From: Epiperipatus broadwayi
Taxonomy: Eukaryota > Onychophora > Udeonychophora > Euonychophora > Peripatidae
DNA: 64,000 nt
Assembly (NCBI GenBank): GCA_028023455.1
Contig: JAQFVV010006199.1
Location: 5,160,972-5,224,971, forward strand
Reading direction: 5' to 3'
The notes below the pieces were generated by a model. It was not told where the DNA came from, ran no database searches, and worked only from the letters and a program-made list of their open reading frames with translations. The position numbers and the translations under genes are program-made. Below, piece after piece: positions 37,155-47,494 of the stretch. The first letter of the stretch is position 1. Every line of letters starts with the position of its first letter.

Positions 37155-37515
37155 ATCATTATCATTGTTTTCAACTATTACCTGCAAACTAAAACTCTCT
37201 CCATCAGTTTTTGTATGGTATAGCTGCATCTTCAGCATCATACCTTCAAACTTTCTTACTTAAATCATCATCATAAAATTTAATCTCATCCTTAGTCTGT
37301 TATAATCTCACTGATTTAGTTTAATAATTTAACTTTTCATCTATTATTTTCTGTTCTATGAATATGCTAAACCCAATTCCATTTTAGTCTCTTAATTTTT
37401 TCAATGATATTGATGGTACTTGCTTGTGCTATCATGCAAAGTTTTTTTAACATTCTTTTTTAATTCAACATACATCTCTCCATCCTTCATTTGCTAGAGT
37501 AAAATCTCTGCTTCA
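37155..37515 (-). pseudogene. RTE-like LINE 3' end, heavily decayed
   Basis: The minus strand reads RMERCMLN, KRMLKKLCMIAQASTINIIE, KIKRLKWNWV, stop, HIHRTENNR, stop, followed by a region with many TGA codons. It corresponds to 'KMERSMLGI-L-DR-RN--IR--TKV-DIIE-I-KLKWNW-GHI-R---NRW' in RTE-like elements, the segment just before the one preserved at 11877-12083. Many expected Trp codons are TGA and Arg/Asp codons are lost, consistent with G-to-A and C-to-T decay. A short (AATGAT) tail lies at its 3' end. Confidence 0.65.
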
Positions 37516-37664
37516 AATTTCAAATTCATAAGAATTTGTAAAACTGTGTCTATTGCATTTCATCTAAATTTATCTGTATAATATGAAGGATATTCTATCT
37601 ATATTAATGACTTATTTTTACAAATAAATTTCTTCATGGGAAATATCTATTGAATATTACTTCA

Positions 37665-37665
37665 G

Positions 37666-37705
<40 letters not shown>

Positions 37706-37719
37706 CTTGGACTGATATA

Positions 37720-37761
<42 letters not shown>

Positions 37762-37768
37762 TCCAAGT
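37665..37768. repeat. TA microsatellites with nested inverted repeat
   Basis: Two TA tracts of about 38 and 34 bp flank a spacer. ACTTGGACTGATAT at 37705 pairs with ATATCAGTCCAAGT ending at 37768, so the second tract is the loop and stem of a cruciform-prone palindrome. Confidence 0.9.
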
Positions 37769-38879
37769 TTCCTACTTCTGTCAGATGATTCATGCCAATA
37801 TTTTTTGAAGTTTGGAATCTCCTAACTATCTGCTAATAATTATCATTTTAATATTCACTGGAACTAGAGAAATAATATTTTTTTTTGCTACCAAAAATAA
37901 CTTAGCTTAAAAATGGTGATCATGTGATGTTTAGTGATTAAATAACTTAGCTATATTAAATGAAAAAGGCTTATCTTCAAGGTGAAAGTAATATATTTTT
38001 GCACCTACATCAAAGTTATCACTCACAATAAATTATGGATACCTGTATATATGTATTGTATGTGGTTGGTTTCGGGAGCAAAAAAAACAAACAAACTAAT
38101 TTTTAAAATTTATTATATCAATATTATAATAAGCAAATAAATACCAACTGCTTCATTTTCTATTCGTTGATAGCACCATATACATTATATTTTCAAGAAA
38201 ATGTTAATGTTATTGTTACTTTACAAACAACGTTGAAATGTGATTTATTTATTAATGATATCTTCATTTTGTTCTATAAATGTTTTGTGTTAAATAAACA
38301 AAAACATGTATTTTTCTAGCAGAATAATCTGCCAAAATCTATTTCTATCTTACACATTGCTAGTACAATAATCATTACAATATTTTATGTCTAAGCATCC
38401 TCTTTTTAATGCATAATTGCATTTCTTCATGAGAACTTATTGCATACACATATTTTCTATTACATTTACCAATTTTTTAAAACTTTTCCTACACAAAATG
38501 ATATATTAAATTAGTTATCAACTATTCATGCCATCAGTTCAAACTCTCTATTTCTCATATAAACTATGATGCTTATTTCTTATCATCTTTTTTCTTCCTC
38601 ATCGACATTAAAATAGTTATATATAGTCTCTATTCTTAAATGCTCGCCAATGTAAATGTAAATCGATTCATTTTATTTTTACAAGTTGATATCAGATATG
38701 CGAAGATAAGTAAAGTAGTAAATAATGAATAGGGTAGGAAAAAATCAACCTGTTCTGTAACTACTTAAAACCCTTTATTAATTAACATTTGTATATTTAT
38801 GTGTTGCTTGACATATATTTCAATGCTAAATGGTTTAATCATATATATTTATTGAACAAATATATGTCATATACAATTT
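37769..38879. other. AT-rich sequence with foldback A end fragment
   Basis: 37905-37940 (AAATGGTGATCATGTGATGT) matches the right terminus of foldback family A; no other part of that family is present. The remainder is AT-rich without recognised features. Confidence 0.5.
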
Positions 38880-39385
38880 ACTAAAATATGTAAGAACTGA
38901 TCTATTTTTTTTTACTGTAAAAAGTTATTGAACAAGGTTCTGCTAAAGAGCAGGTCAATTATTATTTAAAATAGACTTTGTAAATATCACATGACATTAT
39001 ATTTAATCAATATTAAAATATTATTTTTCATTACACACACACACATATATATATATGTTTATTTATTATAGAATTTTTAAAATGAATGAAATATCGCACC
39101 TCTATAAACTTAATGTCGGTTATTTAAAATAAATTTACATTGAAATATACAGGTTGGTTTAAGGTTGCTCTCTGACTGTTACTGTTTTGGATAACTCTAA
39201 ATAAAACAATTTAAAATACGGTAAGAAACGGTCAATTTTTTTACTGTCAAAAGTTATTGGTCGTGGCCGCTAGGGACAATTCAATTATTATTTAAAATAG
39301 ACATAGTAAATTTCACATGTTATATTTATTCAATATTAAAATATTATTTATCATTATATATATAACATTTTATTCCTAATTAATT
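38880..39385. repeat. Degenerate direct repeat, about 329-bp period
   Basis: Copies at about 38880-39060 and 39210-39380 share TTACTGT(A/C)AAAAGTTATTG, CAATTATTATTTAAAATAGAC and AATATTAAAATATTATTT in the same order. A (CA)n(TA)n tract (39032-39057) lies between them. Confidence 0.75.
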
Positions 39386-39671
39386 TTATGAATCATGTTA
39401 ATTAGTCAATGATAAGAAACTTTGAAAGAGGTTCGAAAAGACACTTTTACTAGATGAAAAAAAGTGCATTAAGTTTTATTTTATTTTTTCGTTTATTTCA
39501 GTTTAATGATGATAACAAATAAAACTGGAACTTTTTTTTGTAAATATTTTGCCATTTTTTAAAAACTATAAATTAACTTTTCCAAATTTGTAATATTTTC
39601 ATTCAAAATTGAATTAATGATACTTTTCTCAATTTTCTTCTACTTTTTTTTTTTCTAAAGAAATTTTATTA
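39386..39671. other. AT-rich sequence, nothing recognised
   Basis: Flank of the hAT insertion; T-rich runs only. Confidence 0.5.
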
Positions 39672-40322
39672 CTTTATACCAGTGATCTTCAACCCTTGGT
39701 CCGCGGACCGGTGCCGGGCTGCAGAGGTTTTCTGCCGGGTCGCACGAAAGTTTTTAATAACAAAATAATAAGAGTTTAAACTTTTAATTAATATAAACAA
39801 TTTTTATTTATCTCATTTTTACCCAATTAAAAAAAAAGAAACAGAACAAAAACAAAATCTAATCAATCATACACAAATTAATTGGTTTTTTTTAGTTATC
39901 ACAGATGTTTATTGGGGGGTAGAATTAAATTTTTTATTACCTATCTAAATAAGCATTTATTTTATATAGCGTATGTTTACAATTGTATACATTCAAATAT
40001 CAGCGTATGCACAATTAGCTTAAAAGGCTGATATTTGAATATTACCTATCTAAAAAAATTCAAAATTAAAAAAAAAAAGTTTTTTATTATACAAACTCCA
40101 TATATATATAATTTCAATTTCTATATTTAACATTGTTTTGATCAGTTATAACAATTATGCTCATCTAAAGCTAAGCAGTTTACATCTTTAAGAAAATTTA
40201 TCTATAGACTTCTGCCTGTCCGTGAAACCTTATTCTTATTTTTGCCGGGCCGCGAAACCTTATCCTTATGTTTACCTTACCAGTCCGCAGGTGTAAAAAG
40301 GTTGAAGACCACTGCTTTATAC
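39672..40322. mobile_element. Non-autonomous hAT element with 8-bp TSD
   Basis: The element at 39680-40314 starts CAGTGATCTTCAACC and ends GGTTGAAGACCACTG, giving terminal inverted repeats of about 15 bp. A perfect 8-bp target duplication CTTTATAC flanks it (39672-39679 and 40315-40322), as expected for hAT transposases. Subterminal sequence is GC-rich: the perfect palindrome GGTCCGCGGACC at 39698-39709, then GGTGCCGGGCTGCAGAGG, and repeated GCGAAACCTTAT words at the other end. It is 635 bp with no transposase frame, so it is a MITE-like derivative. It was later hit by the 91-bp insertion at 39950-40040. Confidence 0.9.
39936..40054 (-). mobile_element. 91-bp hairpin retroposon inside the hAT element
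   Basis: The 14-bp duplication ATTACCTATCTAAA (39936-39949 and 40041-40054) brackets a 91-bp insert (39950-40040). In its own sense (minus strand) it reads ATTCAAATATCAGC, a 22-nt loop, GCTGATATTTGAAT, then TACAATTGTAAACATACGCT followed by ATATAAAATAAATGC. Loop and tail correspond to the ends of the 367-bp palindromic element at 16002-16407 (GCTAATTGTGCATACGC against GCCAAATTGTGCAAACGC). A target duplication of this length fits LINE-type retrotransposition. Confidence 0.8.
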
Positions 40323-40335
40323 AATGCTTTTTTAC

Positions 40336-40471
40336 AATGGGGCAATCTTTTTTTTTCATGTGTCATAGCATCGGCCAGGAAGCGAACCCGCCAAACCGGG
40401 ACAATCGCTTTCAAGGTCGCTGCACTGACCTCCCTACCACCAACGCTTGATGAATGGGGCAATCTTTTTTT
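40336..40471 (-). mobile_element. tRNA-derived SINE, copy 1 (minus strand)
   Basis: Direct repeats AATGGGGCAATCTTTTTTT flank it (40336-40354, 40453-40471). In its own sense it runs from GGTGGTAGGGAGGTCAGTGC (box A region) to GGCGGGTTCGCTTCCTGGCC (box B region), then GATGCTATGACACATGAAA and poly(A). Related copies are at 42941-43028 and 59732-59832. It is only a tRNA-like head plus a short tail, about 98 bp, so it is a minimal SINE. It sits 14 bp from the hAT target duplication. The open frames covering 40242-40616 on both strands arise from this GC-rich piece. Confidence 0.85.
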
Positions 40472-41959
40472 GAAAAAGAGAAATATGTTTATTTCTGTTA
40501 CTATTACTAATAAATATAATTCAACGAAACTGAAATACCATTTGTACAGTTGTTCTCGGAAAAAGTTTGTTGACTCTTTAATTAATAGTAAAAACAAAAA
40601 TCCTGTAGTTATTTAATTTTTTTTATATACAAATATTTTATTTGATGATTATATTCACTTATAAAATTATAAGATTCCACGTTGCATTGTGAGTTATATG
40701 CGGTACTAAACTCATGTCTCTTTTCTTGATAAATTTTAGTTTTTCAATAAAAATTTGTTGAGGATCAAATACACTCATGTCATATAGAAGTGTACATCTA
40801 ATCAGCCACAAACTGTATGCAATAAAAGCAGCACTTCTAATAATCACATATTCACCTGTTGAATTTTATTCACTTATAAATATTCAATATACAATTATTT
40901 CCGCAAAAAGCAAATAATGAATGTTAAATGTTCAATAATTATAAATATAACTTTTAAATCTAATAATAAAATTAATTTTTATTTCAAATAAAAAAAATGA
41001 TATGTTTAATCTTTTATTTTCTTTACTTAAGAATTAAAACATAAAACATATCTCTTAAAATTCTTAATCTTGTCTAATATTATGAGTCAACATTTGGCTT
41101 TATTGTAATATTTAGTTGAATATCCGAAAGTAAAAAAAAAAAAAAAAATCAAACTAACTTTAGTGAATTACATTTTATTCTAATAAAACTAAAATCATTA
41201 TAAAACTGTACTGTTTTGTTTTTTCTAAACATAATATACAATCAATGCACACAAATACACGCGTGCGCACACACACACATATGAGAGAATTGATATGTGT
41301 ATGTAATTGCAGATATTGCAATATTTATATTTAACAACAAGTAAGCAAGTTGAAAGTTAAATAAGTGTAGATTAAGGGATATTTTAATAGGTAATCTACA
41401 CTTGCTCATGAATATAAATATATAGTGGAATATTAACTTGCACTAATTTTTAGAAATAGATATTAACCGTATTAACCGTTTTTTTACTAAATCAATCACA
41501 TCATTGAACCACGAAAGAAGATACCATTTACAGTTACTTTTTAAGTTTTTATTAAAATGGGAAACATATATATAATATTTTTAATGTTCAGCATTATTTA
41601 ATAAAGATGATAGCCAAAAACTAAAGAGCCTTAAAAACAGTCATGAAAGCTAGAATATCCTTGTGAAAATTTACTTTTCATACATATGTTATAAAATAAT
41701 AATAGTGATATTTTTAGCATGTAATAATGTTTAAAAGTGATTATTACTTTCTAATGCATTTGTTGTTAAACTCCCTAAATAATTTAGGGCAGTAGTAGAA
41801 AGACATTCTAGAGCTCAAGGTCAATGTGTCAATCACCTGTTACTTCCGAGCTTGAACTTTTTGTGAACTTTCAAACAATTAATCATTTATCTTTTTATTT
41901 CATTTTAATAAATCAACTATTTAGAGATTCACTGTGAGATAATAGTTTTAAAAAAAGAT
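40472..41959. other. AT-rich sequence, nothing recognised
   Basis: A (CA)-rich tract lies at 41255-41280. The minus frame 40659-40847 (62 codons) shows no motif. No feature accepted. Confidence 0.45.
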
Positions 41960-42720
41960 TTGTCAATAGAAATTACAATTATATTTTAAAAATTATCAAA
42001 TATATTGCAGTGCTTAATATATTTAATGGTTTGAGATTAACTCTTTGCACTGTTAAAATTAAATGAAATTGCCATCTAGTACCAACCAGTACATGCCAAA
42101 AAATTTTAAACATAAAAGAGACATTTCTTTACATTCATTCTCCTTCATATACATAGCTTATTCTCAATAATGCATTTACTACAATAATGATTTTTTAATA
42201 AATCAAATTATTTTCTATTAATTAAACCTCATTGATATATATATATGTTAAGTATGAAATGTCTTTTATTTTTAATCTTGTCCACGATGATATAAATATT
42301 AATATTATGTTATAAAACATTACAGGACTTAATATTTATATAATGTTTTGAGATTATCTCATTGCAACTGTAAAATATAATTAAATTGTCCTTTAATATC
42401 AGTACACAACAATTAATTTTAAGTGTGAAAAAGATATCTCTTTATCTTTATTCCAGCAGATTGCCAACAGTGCCTTAGTAGAAGAGATACATTTTTAATT
42501 AATCAGAAATTTATAACTAAATATTTTAAACGTGATTTACATATATACATATATCTGATAAGTAAGATTTTTTTCCATTTTTAATCTTGCTACTGATTAT
42601 TTAAATAGTAATATTATGTAAAAATTAAAAATTTACAGTGATCAATATTATGTAATTAAACTTAATTTCAATCTGCTTTAAAAATATTTACAAATAAATT
42701 TGTGATTAATTAAAAATTTG
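41960..42720. repeat. Degenerate tandem repeat, about 315-320-bp unit
   Basis: Two and a half diverged copies. TTAATGGTTTGAGATTAACTC followed by TGCACTGTTAAAATTAAAT (near 42020) recurs as TAATGTTTTGAGATTATCTC with TGCAACTGTAAAATATAAT (near 42340). TTTTTAATCTTGTCCACGAT (near 42270) recurs as TTTTTAATCTTGCTACTGAT (near 42580). Confidence 0.65.
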
Positions 42721-42923
42721 ATTATTCTAGTAAATACATTGTTGACAATTTTGGAGAGATATACGAATGACTATGAAGATAAAGAATTATCTCTTAAATC
42801 TTTAAAATTTCCTGTTATGAGCTGAGAATAGAGGGCAATTTAATAATATTAACTATTATTAAATACTTATAATTATTAATTGAGACGAACCTGTAAAACT
42901 TGTATTTTGTATATAAAATATTT

Positions 42924-43045
42924 AAAAAATCTTAAAAGTTGGTGGTCGAGTGGTCAGCACAGCTGCCTTACAAGCAGTTGTCCCGGGTTATCGCGTTCGC
43001 TTTCCAGCCGATGCTATGACACATGAAAAAAAAATCTTAAAAGTT
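42924..43045 (+). mobile_element. tRNA-derived SINE, copy 2 (plus strand)
   Basis: A 17-bp perfect duplication AAAAAATCTTAAAAGTT (42924-42940 and 43029-43045) brackets an 88-bp body. The body has GGTGGTCGAGTGGTCAGCAC (box A-like), an anticodon-arm-like CTGCCTTACAAGCAG with TAC in the loop centre, TCGCGTTCGCTTTCCAGCC (box B-like) and GATGCTATGACACATGAAA. The perfect long duplication points to a comparatively recent insertion. The GGCCTCG-free head is close to class II tRNA layout, but I do not assign an isotype. Confidence 0.9.
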
Positions 43046-46000
43046 AAAAATAATTACAATTATTTTTTTCTTAAAATAATTTTAGATTAAGATGTTAATA
43101 TGGTAGCAATAATAAATATATTAATACATTTAATTAGTTACTACAATTTCAAAAAAATGGATGTTATTAAATAAAAGAAATATAAATATAAGGAATTATA
43201 AGAAAAGACCTGCTACTTCATTTGGATAAATTTGTCTAATTGTGTTTAAATAACTCTGGCTTAAAAATTTTAAGTAATGACTTTTCCTATCTTTGTTTTA
43301 GCAATAGGAATGTGACAATTGATTTTATTTCTGTTACTGAATGTTATAGAAATATTTAGGTCATAGTAAAATGTCTGTGCTGATAATTTTGAATAGGCAA
43401 ATTTTGAGAGGTAAAAAATTGTCTACGTCCAAAAGCAAATAGATCTTAAAAAATAATTGAAAGCCAATGTGATTATCCTATTCAAAAAACACAAAGATAA
43501 CTAGTTTTCATTGTTGAATAGTAATGGTTTCTGATAAGTTTTTTTAGAGTTAAATAATGGAAAGTAATCTGTTTTAATTTGGGATTCTGATAAGTAAATA
43601 AAATATACATTGATTGATATTAAAAATTATGGGGGGGGGGGGGTTGACATAGCTTCTTATTTTATTATCATTCTAATTTTATGGCTGTCAAAGTTTTCTT
43701 TAATCTTAAAACTCATAAAGGTATTGTTTTTTAAGGTGTAATCTTGATTTTACATAGGAAATTGCTGATAAAATTTTAAGCTTTGTTATATATTGTAACA
43801 ATATGGCTAGACTTCCATAGATAACTACCATTACAGCATATAGTTAGGCTTGATGTTCACAAAGGCACATTTTATCAGTCTATTAGCTAAAAATTTTAAA
43901 TTTTGATCAACTATAATCTCCATGATTTAAATCTATTGTTTGAACCAGTGGTGTGATCTAATGATGATTAATTTTAGGGGATGAAAATAAGTAAACTTAT
44001 TGTCATAAGACTTTCTATGGCAGTACATAGTTAGAATGTTCAACATATATATCAACTCTCTGCCAGATTACATGTCAGCATATTTACATAGTCTGACTGA
44101 TAATTTAGTTTCCATAATTATAATGTAATAAGCCAATATTGTTATTAAATAAAACCATAGAAGTACTTAATATTTTTTATTATTAAATAATAGCTTTTCA
44201 ACAGACTCAAGATTGGAATTATTTTAAGTTAGACAGTAGAATTAATTATTAAATATATTTTTACTGTAATCCAAAATACTGTTAAACAGTTTAATTAGTT
44301 ATCATCTGTATTTAAAAGTGGAGATTTAATAATTTTAGGCAAATATATTTACTAACTATAATCTGATTGGTTATTGATTTGCAGTCAGCCCCTTGGCAAA
44401 TAGGCTTGCACAAATTTTTATTAGAGAGGAGAATTTTCTACTGGGGAACAATATATTATTTTTAAGTTAAGAGAGAACACGAAGATCATCCTACTATTTA
44501 AAGTCTAGAAATTGTTTGAAATGTATTATTTTTTATAGTGAAAAGTACAAATTATTTATTATTAATTAATAAGTTATGGAGTAGATTCTAAGTACCCTGC
44601 ATCGATGAAAGAACACACTACTAGTGTTAGCTAATAATTTGAAAACTGTTTGACTAACATGATCAAAATTATACCAAGGAAATGTCATCAAAAGTAAACT
44701 CAAATGCAAGCTGGTCAAGAAACTCATAAGCTTAAAATTTCATAATTTACTTTACAAGTGTTTTATTTATAACAGATATGAAATACATAATAAATATGAA
44801 ATTGTGATAAGTAAAATGTTTTGGAACTTTTCATTCAGTAAGGTAAAGTTAAAACTGAATTATAAAAAGAGTTATACATGACATTTATTGCTGAATATTT
44901 TTCCTACTACCCATATGAAATGCTTTTATTAAAATGGACTACTATCTCAAATTATATTTATATACCATTGAGGTTTCTTAAACTTTATAAAAAATTTCAA
45001 AATACGTGAGAAAATAATGAAAATTATTTTATTTTATTTAATTTAATAACAATAATATATCATATCCACCAAAGTTCATTAATTATGAACAAATGTACTA
45101 TTAATACTAAAGTTCTCAGAAGTATTTTATTGACATTCTTGATATTACATGCTACAAATTACCTTAAGCTTAATGAAAGACTGGATATGACTTTCCTGTG
45201 TTTTCAGAGGAATTGTCATGTTTATTAAATAGAATAATAGTATTGTGACAATATTACTTCACAGTTCAACTTAATTCCAAATTTATAATTTATCATATTA
45301 ATAATATTGTGAATGTTAAAAGTACAAAAGAATATTTATTGGATAGCTAAATTGTGCCTTAAAATGAAATAATTGTAAACAGCAAAATAATTGAAATCAA
45401 CGTTCATTTTTAGCATTGTATTTTCTTCCATGTTAAAATATTAAAAAAATTTAAAAGGAGAGTTTGTAAGTATTGAGTGATTTGACAATTCCCTTAATAA
45501 TAATTTAATTGATAAATGCTCACTTGAAATATTCAGAAAGTTATGATCATGATGAAATACCTTAAAAATACATATTTACTAATATCTATGAGAAAAATAA
45601 TAAAAGGTATAATGATATTATGGAGGATAAATTTTATGCTAATTGTGTATTAGAAGTTTGATAGAAGAATTTGATATTTTCTATAATTTACTTGGTGCAT
45701 TTAAGAAGAAAGAGTAGTTAGCACTATTTGTAGAGGAGAAATGTAATGAAAAATCAAAAGTAATTATATTATCAAATAATAAAGAACATTACAAGGCCTT
45801 CAAAAAATTCTGCAATTGCTTTTTCATAAAAGAATGTGAAGAAAACTTATCAAATAATATTTTTATTACTATTTTCATGTGTTTTGTATTATAATTCTAT
45901 GTATGTTTCATATTATAGATCCAGCAGCTAATTTACTCATAAAATAAAGGATCTAAAGCAATTAGAGTTAAATATAAGGTTGCTTATGAAAGAAAAAAGA

Positions 46001-47240
46001 TATGCAGTAATGTTAGAATTAGATCTTGTTTGTATCAATAAATGATCAAAGAAAAGATTAAATCAGTTTAAAATAAATAGTTAAACTTAATATTTTTTTT
46101 GGTAAAGCTGCAATTACTAAATGATCGTAGCAGATAAAATTCAATTTGGATCAAATCTAGGCATATTCAATATTATGTTTTATATTTTATGATGTAACTA
46201 ATTACTATTTTAATTTCCCTGTATTAATTATTGATGGCATTCCGTTTGTCTGGTGTTGATGCTTATAATGTAGATATTATTTATTTGTGAGATTTAATTG
46301 TTGCCCTATTAGATAATTATAATATTATGCATTGTTATATTTGTTATTTGTATTTACATCCATGTCATATCACATGAGGTGTACTTTTTCTATATCCTGT
46401 GTAAAAGTGTAAGTCATTATCAGGGATGAATTGCATATGATGCCCATGGATTTTTGAGCCAATTAAGGCTATACTATTACAATGGATTTCATGTATTTTC
46501 ATAAACAAGGGATTAACTGCCCCCTTTTCCCCATATCCCTATAGGTGTTCTCAAATAGTGGCACTGGAATTTCAAACCATTTGTAGTCATGGATTGAACT
46601 TGATCTAGATTTTGTACTTACTTATTTGCCTTAGCTCACTCCCATTATACTGCTGGATATAATGCATATGGTATTCGAATTCACTCCACTAAATCTTAAT
46701 GATCTGATATTTAATGACAATGAAATCATCCTTGAGAAGATATGAATTACCTATGTGAACTGTGTTAGCATTTAGCAAATGATGATAATAAGTAGTAATA
46801 TCCCTATTAAGTATTAAGTTATGGTACTATATTATTGTACTAGTGTATTATCTACTGGAAGTAATCTCAAATACACATTCTGCATTTATTATTTGTTATT
46901 TATAGTTAAATATTAATATACCAAAATTTTCAATAGTATTAGACAAAAGTTTTATGATATGATATTAAGGAATTTAATAAAGATTTATGATAATATTGAT
47001 TTATTTTAAGGGGATTTGTGTTATACTACCAGCCTAATATCCTAGATAAATAAAATTAAGAAATTTATAGTCTTCTAATATGGTAAAATAAGTATGATTA
47101 TTAACATCTGAGAGAATATTCAATAACTTGAACTGCCTAGCATTAGGTATTATTTAGTAGTAACCTTATGATTACCTTACCAATATTTTTAATTTTGAGT
47201 AAAGAAACTTAATAAACCTAAATGTACTAAATAAAATATA
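43046..47240. other. 4.2 kb gene-free stretch
   Basis: AT-rich sequence with a 13-G homopolymer at 43631-43643. No long frames, no recognised repeats and no RNA genes. Confidence 0.45.
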
Positions 47241-47494
47241 TAATATATAGGGTATATGAGCACAGACTTTCACATGACTCACCACACTCCACACTATCTC
47301 ATAACACTGATACACTTGAACACATATATGTTGAAAAGATAAATAATAACCAATATACGTATTTCATGCTAAACCAGAAATCATCAGTTGGTCCATCTTT
47401 TCAACATATATGTGTTCAAGTGTATCAGTATTATGAGATAGTGTGGAATGTGGTGGGTCGTGTGAAAGTCTGTGCTCATACACCCTATATATTA
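47241..47494. mobile_element. Foldback MITE family B, complete copy
   Basis: Long terminal inverted repeats of about 100 bp: the left begins TAATATATAGGGTATATGAG, and the right ends CTCATACACCCTATATATTA. The arms continue through CACAGACTTTCAC / GTGAAAGTCTGTG and GATACACTTGAACACATATAT / ATATATGTGTTCAAGTGTATC. The unpaired centre carries TTTCATGCTAAACCAG and AATCATCAGTTGG. It is 254 bp, non-coding and flanked by TA-rich sequence, so a TA target duplication is possible but unprovable here. Other copies: 342-540 and 13276-13352. Confidence 0.85.

Noticed and set aside
40242-40616. Open frames of 60-124 codons on both strands
   Set aside because: They cross the hAT end, its target duplication and the tRNA-SINE; GC-rich mobile DNA explains the lack of stops.
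42941-43028. A functional tRNA gene
   Set aside because: Box A- and B-like words are present, but the acceptor stem does not close and the copy has a poly(A) tail and target duplication, so it is a SINE.
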